Part shown: positions 1-7,290 of the stretch, piece by piece
Position numbering within the stretch: the stretch's first letter is position 1
Layout: every line of letters starts with the position of its first letter
NCBI GenBank assembly: GCA_031422915.1
Contig: JANPEK010000247.1
Location: 1 to 18,055, forward strand
From: JANMEX01 sp031422915
Lineage (GTDB): Bacteria > Pseudomonadota > Alphaproteobacteria > Rhizobiales > Rhizobiaceae
Reading direction: 5' to 3'
Length of the DNA stretch: 18,055 nucleotides
The notes under the pieces: model-generated
What the model saw: only the letters and a program-made list of their open reading frames with translations
Told to the model about the DNA's origin: nothing
Databases searched by the model: none
Position numbers and translations under genes: made by a program

Positions 1-2
1 GG

Positions 3-1361
3 ACCGAACTGAAAGCGACGCTTGCGTTGGCTTGGCCGATGGTGCTGACCAATCTGGCGCAAACCGCCATGGGCGCGACCGATGTGCTGATGCTTGGCTG
101 GCTCGGACCGGATGAGCTGGCCGCCGGTGCCATTGGCACAAACATCTATTTCTTGCTGTTTTTCATCGGCTTTGGCCTGATGCTCGCCATCGCGCCGGTT
201 CTGGCCGAGGAAATCGGCGCGTTCAAGCATGAGGTCCGCCGCGTCCGCCAGACGGTGCGCCACGGATTGTGGCTGGCCGTCCTCGTGCCGCTGCCGATCT
301 GGATCGTGCTGTGGAATGGCGAAGCCGTGCTGCTGTGGACAGGGCAGGAGCCCGGCACGTCGGCGTTGGCCGGCATCTACCTGCATACGCTGCAATGGGC
401 GCTGATGCCGTTTTACGGCTATGTTGTCCTGCGAAATTTCGTGTCCGTCAAAGGGCGCCCGATGTCCGCCATGATCATCACCATCTGCGGCGTTGCCTTC
501 AATGCGCTGGCCAACTGGGTGTTGATCTTCGGTCATTTCGGCTTTCCCGCCATGGGCATTCAAGGCTCCGGCCTTGCCACCGCCCTGACCTCATTGATGA
601 TGTTCCTCGCCATGGCAGGCGTGGTCACGCTCGACCGGCAGTTTCGCCGCTATCACCTGTTCGGACGCATCTGGCGCATAGACCCGGCGCAGTTCTGGCG
701 GCTTTTGAAGCTCGGCGCGTCCATCGGCATGTTGCTCTTGTTTGAAACGGCGCTGTTCTCGGTCTCGGGCCTCGTCATGGGCAACATCGGCCGCGATTCG
801 GTCGCTGCCTACACCATCGCGCTGCAACTCGCCTCCATCACCTTCATGATCCCGCTCGGATTGAGCCAGGCTGCCACGGTTCGCGTCGGCCTGTTCTACG
901 GCGCTGGCGAACCGGATGGCATCCGCCGCGCCGGCTGGACCAGCTTCTGTCTCGGCACCAGCTTCATGGCCTGCACCGCGCTCATCATGCTGGCAATGCC
1001 GGACACGCTGGTTGGCCTGTTCCTCGACCGCAACGACGCGAAAGCCGCACCGGTCTATGCGCATGCGGTTGGCTTTCTCTCATTTGCGGCCCTGTTCCAG
1101 ATCGTTGATGGCGCGCAATCGGTCGCCGGCGGCATGCTGCGCGGCCTGCAGGACACGCGCATCCCGCTCATTTTGGGCGGCATCGGCTATTGGGGCATAG
1201 GCATGCCCTTCGGCCTGTGGCTGGCGTTCGAACAGGGCATGCAAGGCAAGGGTATCTGGCTCGGCCTCGCGTCAGGCCTGGCGTTTGTCGCGGTGACGCT
1301 TCTGTGGCGCTGGGTCAAGGTGACCGGGCGGCGAGATGTCGCCGCCGCACCGATTGGCTGA
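3..1361 (+). CDS. MATE family multidrug/cation efflux transporter (5' end outside window)
   Basis: Multi-pass inner-membrane antiporter that expels drugs or other organic compounds in exchange for Na+ or H+. The frame is open to the left edge, so the true start lies upstream; the TTG at 27 falls inside the first membrane helix and is unlikely to be the start. About 453 residues are visible, close to the full family length, so only a few N-terminal residues are missing. The opening segment LAWPMVLTNLAQTAMGATDVLM is the typical MATE helix 1, with the loop GWLGPDELAAGAIG after it. Many further hydrophobic helices follow in two similar halves, consistent with 12 membrane segments. The gene converges on the RlpA-like gene with only 1 bp between stop codons. 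Family assignment is secure; substrate unknown (NorM-like). Confidence 0.9.
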   Translation, partial: TELKATLALAWPMVLTNLAQTAMGATDVLMLGWLGPDELAAGAIGTNIYFLLFFIGFGLMLAIAPVLAEEIGAFKHEVRRVRQTVRHGLWLAVLVPLPIWIVLWNGEAVLLWTGQEPGTSALAGIYLHTLQWALMPFYGYVVLRNFVSVKGRPMSAMIITICGVAFNALANWVLIFGHFGFPAMGIQGSGLATALTSLMMFLAMAGVVTLDRQFRRYHLFGRIWRIDPAQFWRLLKLGASIGMLLLFETALFSVSGLVMGNIGRDSVAAYTIALQLASITFMIPLGLSQAATVRVGLFYGAGEPDGIRRAGWTSFCLGTSFMACTALIMLAMPDTLVGLFLDRNDAKAAPVYAHAVGFLSFAALFQIVDGAQSVAGGMLRGLQDTRIPLILGGIGYWGIGMPFGLWLAFEQGMQGKGIWLGLASGLAFVAVTLLWRWVKVTGRRDVAAAPIG

Positions 1362-1362
1362 C

Positions 1363-1707
1363 TCAAATCCGCGAAATGCAAACCTTGGTGTGACCAGCGC
1401 CAATGAAGCCGAGCTTCTTGGCGGCGCCCTTGGACAGGTCGATCACCCGGCCTTTGATGAACGGGCCGCGGTCGTTGATGCGCACCACGAGAGACCTGCC
1501 GGTCTTGGAATTGGTGACCTTGACCTTCGAGCCGAGCGGCAGCGTCTTGTGCGCGGCGGTCATGGCTGACGGGTTCATCATTTCGCCGGAAGCGGTGCGT
1601 GAATGCAGCGCATACCATGAAGCGCCGCCACATTCCGCAAAGGCATTGCCGGTGAGCATAAGGACGGTCGCCATCATTGCGGCGGAAATTGTGAGCTGTC
1701 TTTTCAA
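1363..1707 (-). CDS. Small secreted RlpA-like double-psi beta-barrel protein
   Basis: A 114-residue exported protein with one RlpA-like double-psi beta-barrel domain (about residues 25-114). Family members bind or cleave denuded peptidoglycan glycan strands, or act as small cell-wall proteins. Visible family blocks are GGASWYALHSRTASGE, TAAHKTLPLGSKVKV, VVRINDRGPF and GRVIDLSKGAAKKLG. The SPOR domain of long RlpA proteins is absent. I chose the TTG at 1707 because it gives a standard signal peptide (KRQLT, a hydrophobic stretch, then AFA before ECGG) and has AGGA about 8 bases upstream. The frame stays open to an ATG at 1773, but that would put a charged 22-residue extension before the signal peptide. 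Two cysteines in the mature chain may form a disulphide. Lytic activity is not certain for such short forms. Confidence 0.85.
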   Translation of the reverse strand: MKRQLTISAAMMATVLMLTGNAFAECGGASWYALHSRTASGEMMNPSAMTAAHKTLPLGSKVKVTNSKTGRSLVVRINDRGPFIKGRVIDLSKGAAKKLGFIGAGHTKVCISRI

Positions 1708-1796
1708 AACGCTGTTCCTGTTAATCTTCAGTCGGGCTTGAAGCCGGACAAATGCGGCGACAAAGCGGCACAAAGATCACAAGATGTTTCCGAATC

Positions 1797-2612
1797 TTAA
1801 AAGGTCGGCGGTGTGTTGATCCATAATAGAACAGTTTCACCAGAAAAACTGTTCTTCCAGGAATGATGCACTGAGCTTTTGAAATAGAGCGAGTCGCCCG
1901 CGTTCAATTGGTGAAAATCCTCGGAGCCGAGCACAATTTCCAATTGACCTGAAAGAACATGAATGAACTCTTCGCCCTCATGCTTGTAAGACCCTTCCGA
2001 TGACGCATCCGGCGCCAGCACAAAGCGGTGGCAGTCCATCTGGTTGCGCCCTTCGGCCAGCAATTGCACCGTCACACCGGGCATGGTTTGCGGCCAGCTC
2101 GTCCACTCGCCAGACCTGACCAGCCGCCGTGCGCCGGTCTCGTTTGTGCCGGACAGCGCCGAAACAGACGTGCCCAGCGCCGAAGCCAGATCATGCATCA
2201 CCTTGACGGACAGACCCTGACTGGTGCGCTCGAATGTGGAGAGTGCCGAAACGGCGACCCCGGCTTTCGCAGCCACATCCGCAAGCGTCCGCCCCGCCGC
2301 CTGTCTCAAGGCCCGCACCCGCTTGCCAACCGGGTCAGCGTCGTCTCGGCCCGCAAAACCTTGCACCGCGTCGCCGTTTTCCAGACCGGCCCGGATGGCG
2401 GCAGGGTTCAGCCCTTGCTGCGCCCGTTGCCACTGGATGCGTTTGAGTTGTTCAATGTGAGTATCCAAGTAGCAGCGCTGCCCGCTTGGCGTACGCTCGG
2501 GTTCGATCAATCCCTGCAATTCCCAAAGCCGCAAAGTCGATGCCGACACCCCAGTCAGCCGCGCCGCCTCCGCCACCTTGTACCGCACAGGTTCGCGCAA
2601 ATTCCGCTCCAT
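1797..2612 (-). CDS. MerR-XRE-cupin triple-domain transcriptional regulator, probable regulator of gabTD
   Basis: A 271-residue predicted DNA-binding regulator with three domains in order. Residues 11-75 are a MerR-type winged helix (YKVAEAARLTGVSASTLRLW, then LIEPERTPSGQRCY). Residues 95-153 are an XRE/Cro-type helix-turn-helix (LADVAAKAGVAVSALSTFER). Residues 180-268 are a cupin barrel with metal-site-like histidines and glutamates (HEGEEFIHVLSG, AGDSLYFKSSVHHSW). XRE-cupin proteins such as PuuR regulate polyamine and GABA catabolism, which fits the divergent neighbour gabT; the target is inferred. The frame extends to an ATG at 2681, but that would leave only 41 bp for the gabT promoter, and homology begins near ATG 2612. 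No strong ribosome site is visible for either start. Confidence 0.88.
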   Translation of the reverse strand: MERNLREPVRYKVAEAARLTGVSASTLRLWELQGLIEPERTPSGQRCYLDTHIEQLKRIQWQRAQQGLNPAAIRAGLENGDAVQGFAGRDDADPVGKRVRALRQAAGRTLADVAAKAGVAVSALSTFERTSQGLSVKVMHDLASALGTSVSALSGTNETGARRLVRSGEWTSWPQTMPGVTVQLLAEGRNQMDCHRFVLAPDASSEGSYKHEGEEFIHVLSGQLEIVLGSEDFHQLNAGDSLYFKSSVHHSWKNSFSGETVLLWINTPPTF

Positions 2613-2722
2613 GTTCGCGCACCATTGGCGCAAGGTTTCGTCATGCGAAAACACTATTGGCAACTTACAGAAAAAATGCAAGAAAGAACAATTCCCATCT
2701 TTTGCCGCTAGAGGAAACCGCC
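2613..2722. promoter_or_regulatory. Divergent promoter region between the MerR-XRE-cupin regulator and gabT
   Basis: This 110-bp gap must hold the gabT promoter and probably that of the regulator. A possible -35 (TTGGCA) lies near 2656, but no convincing -10 stands at a normal distance, as expected for an activated promoter. The stretch near 2665-2700 is A-rich, unlike the flanking coding DNA. The gabT ribosome site GAGGAAA lies at 2711-2717, 5 bases before the ATG. No clear operator palindrome was found. Confidence 0.4.
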
Positions 2723-4012
2723 ATGAACGCCCCGCTGAAGAATGCCGAAATCCAGATCCGCAAAACCGATGCGATTTCGCGCGGCGTCGGCGTCATGACG
2801 CAAATTTATGCCCACAAGGCCGAAAATTCCGAAATCTGGGATGTCGAAGGCCGCCGCTACATTGATTTTGCCGCCGGCATTGCCGTCGTCAACACCGGCC
2901 ACCGCCACCCCAAGGTGATCGCAGCCGTAAAAGACCAGCTCGACCATTTCACCCACACCTGCCATCAGGTGGTGCCGTACGAAAATTACATCCGCCTTGC
3001 CGAGCGCTTGAACAAGGCCGTGCCGGGCGACTTCGCCAAGAAGACGATATTCGTCACCACCGGTGCGGAAGCTGTTGAAAACGCTGTGAAAATCGCCCGT
3101 GCATCGACCGGCCGCCAGGCCGTCATCGCGTTCACCGGCGCGTTCCATGGCCGCACATTCATGGGCATGGCGCTTACCGGCAAGGTCGTTCCCTACAAAG
3201 TCGGCTTCGGTGCGATGATGAACGACGTGTTCCACGTGCCGTTCCCGGTCGAGATGCATGGCGTCTCCCAGGAAGAGTCGCTGTCGGTGCTCGACAAGCT
3301 GTTCAAGGCCGACGTCGATCCGGGCCGTGTTGCGGCGATCATCGTCGAGCCGGTGCAGGGCGAAGGCGGCTTCTATGATGTGCCCAAGCCTTTCATGCGG
3401 GCACTGCGCGAGATTTGCGACAAGCATGGCATAGTCTTCATTGCCGACGAGGTCCAGACTGGCTTTGCCCGCACCGGCAAGCTATTTGCCATGGAGCATT
3501 ATGACGTCACCGCCGACATCACCACCATGGCCAAGGGTTTGGCCGGCGGTTTCCCGCTTGCCGCCGTCACCGGCAAAGCCGAAATCATGGATGCACCCGG
3601 ACCCGGCGGTCTTGGCGGCACCTATGGCGGCAACCCGATCGGCATCGCCGCCGGCAACGCGGTATTGGATGTCATTGAGGAAGAACAGCTCTGCGACCGC
3701 GCCATGCAGCTTGGCAACCATCTGCACCAGCGTCTGGAATCCTTGCGCCATGACATTCCGCACATCGCCGATATTCGCGGCTACGGTTTCATGAAAGCGA
3801 TAGAATTCAACATTCCCGGCACCGAAAAGCCGAATGCCGACTTTACCAACGCCATCCGCATGAAAGCGCTGGAAAAGGGGTTGATCCTGCTCACCTGCGG
3901 CGTCTATGGCAATGTCATCCGCTTCCTTGCGCCGATCACCATACAGGACAGCGTCTTCAACGAAGCGCTAGACATTATCGAATCCTCCATCCGCGACTGC
4001 GCAAAGGCTTGA
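2723..4012 (+). CDS. gabT: 4-aminobutyrate--2-oxoglutarate transaminase
   Basis: A 429-residue PLP-dependent class-III aminotransferase. It moves the amino group of GABA to 2-oxoglutarate, giving succinate semialdehyde and glutamate in the cytosol. Seen directly: TTGAEAVENAVKIAR for cofactor phosphate binding, AFTGAFHGRTFMGMALTGK, IVEPVQGEGGF, then IADEVQTGFARTGKLFAMEH with the PLP-contacting aspartate, and the Schiff-base lysine K271 in MAKGLAGGFPLAAV. Length matches bacterial GabT. ATG 2723 is chosen for the GAGGAAA site before it and because homology starts with the N-terminus; the longer open frame from 2486 is chance. The stop overlaps the extended gabD frame, showing a tight gabT-gabD operon. 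5-aminovalerate could be an additional substrate. Confidence 0.95.
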   Translation: MNAPLKNAEIQIRKTDAISRGVGVMTQIYAHKAENSEIWDVEGRRYIDFAAGIAVVNTGHRHPKVIAAVKDQLDHFTHTCHQVVPYENYIRLAERLNKAVPGDFAKKTIFVTTGAEAVENAVKIARASTGRQAVIAFTGAFHGRTFMGMALTGKVVPYKVGFGAMMNDVFHVPFPVEMHGVSQEESLSVLDKLFKADVDPGRVAAIIVEPVQGEGGFYDVPKPFMRALREICDKHGIVFIADEVQTGFARTGKLFAMEHYDVTADITTMAKGLAGGFPLAAVTGKAEIMDAPGPGGLGGTYGGNPIGIAAGNAVLDVIEEEQLCDRAMQLGNHLHQRLESLRHDIPHIADIRGYGFMKAIEFNIPGTEKPNADFTNAIRMKALEKGLILLTCGVYGNVIRFLAPITIQDSVFNEALDIIESSIRDCAKA

Positions 4013-4017
4013 ATATC

Positions 4018-5499
4018 ATGATCGCTGCATCACTCACGTCCCGTCTCAAAGACCCAAGCCTTGTTACCGACATGGCCTTCGTTTCCGGCATCTGGACCGC
4101 CAAGGCTGATTCGGCCAAGACGTTTGAGGTCACCAACCCCTCCACCGGTGATGTCATCGCTGTGCTGCCAGACATGGGCCGTGAGGAAACTTCCCGTGCC
4201 ATTGATGCCGCCTATGCGGCACAAAAAGTGTGGGCCAAAAAGACCGGCAAGGAACGCGCCATCGTCATGCGCAAACTGTTCGACCTGATGGTCGCCAACG
4301 CCGATGATCTGGCCACCATCCTCACCACCGAAATGGGCAAGCCGTGGGCCGAAGCGCGCGGCGAAATTCTCTATGGCGCGTCCTATGTTGAATGGTTTGG
4401 CGAAGAAGCCAAGCGTGTCTACGGCGATGTCATGGGCGGCCATCAGGCCGACAAGCGCATCATGGTCATTCGTCAGTCCATCGGCGTCGTCGGTGCCATC
4501 ACGCCGTGGAACTTCCCGAATGCGATGATTGCCCGCAAGATGGCTCCGGCTTTGGCCGTTGGCTGCACCATGGTTGCAAAACCGGCCGCGCAGACGCCGC
4601 TGTCGATGCTGTCGCTCGCGCTTCTGGCAGAACGCGCTGGCGTCCCCGCCGGTTGCTTCTCGGTCATCACCTCGAAATCCTCCTCTGCAATCGGCAAGGA
4701 ATTCTGCGAGAACGACAAGGTCCGCAAGCTGACCTTCACCGGCTCGACAGAAGTCGGTCGCATCCTGATGCGGCAGGGCGCGGACCAGATCATGAAGCTG
4801 GGCCTTGAGCTTGGCGGCAATGCGCCGTTCATCGTGTTTGACGACGCCGATCTTGACGCTGCCGTCGAAGGCGCGATGATCTCGAAATACCGCAATAACG
4901 GCCAGACCTGCGTCTGCGCCAACCGGCTGTATGTACAGTCAAGCGTCTATGACGCGTTTGCCAAGAAGCTAGGCGCGGCAGTCGCCAAGATGAAGATCGG
5001 CGACGGCTTTGGCGACGGCGTCACCACCGGCCCGCTGATCGACGAGAATGCCGTCATCAAGGTGAAAGAGCACATCGCTGACGCCGTATCCAAGGGCGCG
5101 AAAATCGAGACCGGCGGCAAGCCGCATGAAAACGGCGGCCTGTTCTTCCAGCCTACCATTCTGACAGGCGTGACGTCTGACATGCTGGTCGCGCGTGAAG
5201 AAACATTCGGCCCCGTTGCGCCGCTGTTTAAGTTCGACACCGAAGAGGAGGTCATCGGTTATGCCAACGACACCGAGTTCGGCCTCGCCTCCTACTTCTA
5301 CGCCAAGGACGCCGCGCGCATCTTCCGCGTTGCCGAGGCGCTCGAATACGGCATGGTCGGCATCAACACCGGCCTCATCTCCAACGAAATGGCCCCCTTC
5401 GGCGGCATCAAACAGTCCGGTCAGGGCCGCGAAGGATCGAAGTACGGCATCGATGATTATACGGAGCTGAAGTATATGTGTCTTGGCGGGATTGGCTGA
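4018..5499 (+). CDS. gabD: NAD(P)+-dependent succinate-semialdehyde dehydrogenase
   Basis: A 493-residue aldehyde dehydrogenase that oxidises succinate semialdehyde to succinate, passing the GABA carbon skeleton into the TCA cycle. Family signatures are visible: TPWNFPNAM for coenzyme binding, FTGSTEVGR, catalytic glutamate E264 in LELGGNAPFIVFDDADLD and catalytic cysteine C298 in NNGQTCVCANR. C300 two residues on matches the redox-sensing pair seen in many SSADH enzymes. The C-terminal block EMAPFGGIKQSGQGREGSKYGIDDY is typical of GabD. ATG 4018 lies 5 bp after the gabT stop, with AAAGG inside the end of gabT as ribosome site; a TTG at 4009 overlapping the gabT stop is an alternative. Translational coupling with gabT is likely. 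Confidence 0.95.
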   Translation: MIAASLTSRLKDPSLVTDMAFVSGIWTAKADSAKTFEVTNPSTGDVIAVLPDMGREETSRAIDAAYAAQKVWAKKTGKERAIVMRKLFDLMVANADDLATILTTEMGKPWAEARGEILYGASYVEWFGEEAKRVYGDVMGGHQADKRIMVIRQSIGVVGAITPWNFPNAMIARKMAPALAVGCTMVAKPAAQTPLSMLSLALLAERAGVPAGCFSVITSKSSSAIGKEFCENDKVRKLTFTGSTEVGRILMRQGADQIMKLGLELGGNAPFIVFDDADLDAAVEGAMISKYRNNGQTCVCANRLYVQSSVYDAFAKKLGAAVAKMKIGDGFGDGVTTGPLIDENAVIKVKEHIADAVSKGAKIETGGKPHENGGLFFQPTILTGVTSDMLVAREETFGPVAPLFKFDTEEEVIGYANDTEFGLASYFYAKDAARIFRVAEALEYGMVGINTGLISNEMAPFGGIKQSGQGREGSKYGIDDYTELKYMCLGGIG

Positions 5500-5544
5500 C
5501 CGCTGCTGAAAAAGGGTCCCCGACGATGGCGCAAACGGGCTCGT

Positions 5545-5566
5545 CCTTTCTCCCTTCGGAGAAAGG
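5545..5566 (+). terminator. Perfect 9-bp stem-loop after gabD, probable bidirectional transcription end
   Basis: CCTTTCTCC and GGAGAAAGG form a perfect 9-bp stem around the tetraloop CTTC, 45 bp after the gabD stop and 43 bp before the stop of the opposing gene. The position between convergent genes suits a terminator. The T-run after it is weak (TTCGGCTCTTT), so it may act as an RNA 3'-end stabiliser instead. Confidence 0.55.
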
Positions 5567-5608
5567 TTCGGCTCTTTGACAAGGAGCTGGCCGATAGGCT
5601 TGCGCCTG

Positions 5609-6031
5609 TCAGGATGTGTTCAAGCCCGGCTGTGCGAAATAGAGCCGCGCGGCAACGGTTGCGGTATGCAGAATACGGCTTGTGTCACGCGGCAAAGCGT
5701 TGATTTCGCTCGTATCTTTGGTGCTGAAGCCAATGCTGGCCTGATGCGACAGGACAAGCGCCAGCTGGCGAAAACACAAAGCCAATGCCAAAAGGTCCTC
5801 GCGGACATCGCCTGAACGGAAGGGCATTTCCGACCTGCCGTCGAGATAGGCCAACACGGTGGCTGCTGCGGGATGCAGGATCCACACCATGAGTCCGCAG
5901 GCAGCGCCAGAGCGAAGGCTCGCCCGCTCCGCGAGATCAGCGAGCGCCAGAAGCAGCGCGATGATGCGCATCAACGTTGCCCTCTCGTCCTTCAAAGCCT
6001 GCTTCCAGTCCACGACTGCTCTCCAATTCAT
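5609..6031 (-). CDS. Hypothetical protein, 140 aa, with a helical hydrophobic segment
   Basis: I do not recognise this protein. ATG 6031 gives 140 residues; the frame opens at 6052. It starts MNWRAVVDWKQALKDERATL, continues with a strongly hydrophobic, alanine- and leucine-rich stretch (MRIIALLLALADLAERA), then a second hydrophobic patch near GLMVWILHPAAATVLAYL, and a leucine-rich helix (REDLLALALCFRQLALVLS). It is probably all-helical and perhaps membrane-associated, with no signal-peptide cleavage site seen. GC and codon choice match the chromosome, not the adjacent mobile block. The insertion of element A lies 40 bp upstream of the start and has probably replaced its native promoter region. 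The opposite strand is also partly open, so some doubt about coding remains. Confidence 0.6.
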   Translation of the reverse strand: MNWRAVVDWKQALKDERATLMRIIALLLALADLAERASLRSGAACGLMVWILHPAAATVLAYLDGRSEMPFRSGDVREDLLALALCFRQLALVLSHQASIGFSTKDTSEINALPRDTSRILHTATVAARLYFAQPGLNTS

Positions 6032-6070
6032 TGGGCGGCACCATAGCAGCAAGTGCGAGAGCAGGAAAGG

Positions 6071-6078
6071 ACTATTTT
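6071..6078. repeat. Left target-site duplication of element A (ACTATTTT)
   Basis: ACTATTTT abuts the left inverted repeat of element A and recurs exactly at 8585-8592 on its right. Eight bases is the duplication length expected for the IS1595 family. Confidence 0.85.
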
Positions 6079-6101
6079 CCTAATTATATACATGACAAAA
6101 G
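6079..6101 (+). repeat. Left terminal inverted repeat of element A
   Basis: Reads CCTAATTATATAC, then ATGACAAAAG. It pairs with 8562-8584, mismatching at positions 3 and 14 only. The left end of element B shares its first 5 and last 9 bases. Confidence 0.87.
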
Positions 6102-6415
6102 CAACTGATTCGGATAACCAGATAGGGCGTGACAGGCCGGTAGATCGGGTGTTGGTGGAGGCACTAAATGCGCTGATTGCGGAACTGCGACTTAACGATG
6201 CGGATGGGGTGTTTATAAATCCGTGTGCTTTGGCGGTAGCGGAATTCTTGCGGGTTTTTTGTGAAGGAGCGGCCAAGTGCGAGGCAAATCATCCTGCTCT
6301 TGAACCGCAATCTGGATGCGATTTTCAAGGTGGAGCAGAAGGGCTCGGGTATATACGAAATAGGCTTCTTGTTCTTTCAGGAGTGCCAGGGTTAAGCCTT
6401 TCCACTTTGGCTTAA
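6092..6415 (+). CDS. Possible small protein at the left end of element A, overlapping the HEPN-like gene
   Basis: Doubtful gene. An ATG inside the left inverted repeat opens a 107-residue frame. Its first part (DRVLVEALNALIAELRLNDADGVFINPCALAVAEFLRVF) has the heptad-like spacing of a real helical protein; the part after about residue 65 looks like antisense of the HEPN-like gene. Element B has a + strand ORF at the corresponding place (8630-8830), though the sequences are not clearly alike. The ORF overlaps the 3' end of the HEPN-like gene from 6213. It could be a degraded passenger gene or a chance frame. Confidence 0.25.
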   Translation: MTKATDSDNQIGRDRPVDRVLVEALNALIAELRLNDADGVFINPCALAVAEFLRVFCEGAAKCEANHPALEPQSGCDFQGGAEGLGYIRNRLLVLSGVPGLSLSTLA

Positions 6416-6779
6416 ATCCATTTTTATCGATGCTGTCTTCTGCTTTGGCAAATATCATGGAGTCATCTTCTGCCCGACCAAATTGGCAATGTGCGAACTG
6501 GTTTCGAATTTGGGAGCAAAATCTGACCGCTCCGAACGCTTCCGCATATTCGTTCTGCAATTTGAGTGCTTTGATGGCTTCGGATGCCAGCGCATTAGCA
6601 ATTTCAATTCTAGCCCCAGCTGTGCTGACTTTGTGAAATGCTACCAAGACTACATTTCGGTGTTTGAGCGCCAAGCCTGCGCAAATGCCAAAGAGTAATT
6701 CGATTTCTCCATAGCCGATTACCATCGCGCCTATGATAAGAGTCTCGTTTGGATTGCTGCTTAGAACGGGGTGAAACAT
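6213..6779 (-). CDS. HEPN-like passenger protein of element A (putative RNase-fold effector)
   Basis: A 188-residue, mostly helical protein with R92-N-Q-F-A-H97 (R-X4-H), the hallmark of the HEPN fold. Many HEPN proteins are RNases in toxin-antitoxin, abortive-infection and CRISPR systems. ATG 6779 is chosen over the open frame from 6845 because it aligns without gaps to the homologous gene in element B: P10, I16-G17, an aromatic at 23, E27 and L36-A37 coincide, with R-X4-H offset by one residue. Its start overlaps the + strand 47-residue ORF (shared CATG). No good ribosome site is seen, so expression may depend on the leftward element transcript. GC is lower than in chromosomal genes. Activity is inferred; some HEPN proteins are only structural. 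Confidence 0.7.
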   Translation of the reverse strand: MFHPVLSSNPNETLIIGAMVIGYGEIELLFGICAGLALKHRNVVLVAFHKVSTAGARIEIANALASEAIKALKLQNEYAEAFGAVRFCSQIRNQFAHCQFGRAEDDSMIFAKAEDSIDKNGFKPKWKGLTLALLKEQEAYFVYTRALLLHLENRIQIAVQEQDDLPRTWPLLHKKPARIPLPPKHTDL

Positions 6780-6921
6780 GTCAGAAACCGAAAAATTGGA
6801 ACCGCATAGCGCAAAAGGTGATGACGTCTTGAAACGTATGCTCAAGACGCCGCCAAAGCCTAAAGGAAACGAGAAGGAACAAAAGAGCGATTCTCAAAAG
6901 GAAGAAATTGCGGATGCCTGA
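6778..6921 (+). CDS. Small charged protein (47 aa) divergent from the HEPN-like gene, possible antitoxin
   Basis: The protein is acidic and basic in blocks, with core DDVLKRMLKTPPKPKGNEK and a likely disordered tail. A good ribosome site (GGGGTG) stands 5 bases before the ATG. The start codon overlaps the HEPN-like start on the other strand. The equivalent ORF in element B aligns without gaps over the first 26 residues, including VL-RMLK-PP, and most DNA differences in that core fall at third codon positions (gtc/gtt, cgt/cga, cca/cct). That pattern supports real coding. Small proteins with an LKRML-TPPKP core occur in rhizobia as hypotheticals, in my recollection. Pairing with a HEPN protein makes an antitoxin role possible, but nothing in the sequence proves it. 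Confidence 0.6.
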   Translation: MSETEKLEPHSAKGDDVLKRMLKTPPKPKGNEKEQKSDSQKEEIADA

Positions 6922-6962
6922 TCTTGATCGGCTTCGGTTCTATCTCCGCACAATAGATGATT

Positions 6963-7235
6963 TCATTCAATCACGCGCGGCTCCCATCGGGGCTTTGGCT
7001 GGAAATCAAGCAACTGCAGAAAAGCCCGCAATTGGGTCACTATCGTCTGGTCGCGATATCGTTGGGTTTCGTCTGGATCGGCCTCAAGATTATCAGCGAG
7101 CTGAGTGATCCGTTCGGAGAGCGCGGATTTTTCGAAAGCTCGCTGTGCGACAAGTTCATCTACCAGCATGGCAATGATGTTCATCAATGCGGCATTTGTG
7201 CCACTGCTGAATTGGCGCTGTTCGTCATCAACCAT
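6963..7235 (-). CDS. Small helical hypothetical protein (90 aa) in the cargo slot of element A
   Basis: A 90-residue protein starting MVDDEQRQFSSGTNAALMNIIAMLVDELVAQ. It is acidic and leucine- and alanine-rich, probably all-helical, with no membrane segment or signal peptide. I recognise no family. It lies 55 bp after the transposase stop on the same strand, so it is probably co-transcribed. A loose purine-rich site (AAGGCGG) lies about 12 bases before the ATG. The corresponding place in element B holds an unrelated gene, so this position looks like an exchangeable cargo slot. + strand frames over the same DNA (6908-7108, 6957-7487) look like shadows. Confidence 0.5.
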   Translation of the reverse strand: MVDDEQRQFSSGTNAALMNIIAMLVDELVAQRAFEKSALSERITQLADNLEADPDETQRYRDQTIVTQLRAFLQLLDFQPKPRWEPRVIE

Positions 7236-7290
7236 TGGATTTTATCCGCCTTTTCGTTTCCTCATACGAAGCATCTTACGGACTTTCTGC

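Noticed and set aside
1187..1633. 148-residue minus strand ORF over the MATE and RlpA-like genes
   Set aside because: Shadow frame; the DPBB domain in the neighbouring minus strand frame is the real product.
2486..2722. Long N-terminal extension of gabT
   Set aside because: Composition is that of the antisense strand of the regulator; ATG 2723 has a ribosome site and family homology begins there.
6079..6101. Outward sigma-70 promoter in the left inverted repeat driving 5609-6031
   Set aside because: TATAAT is present on the minus strand but no -35-like hexamer stands at 16-18 bases.
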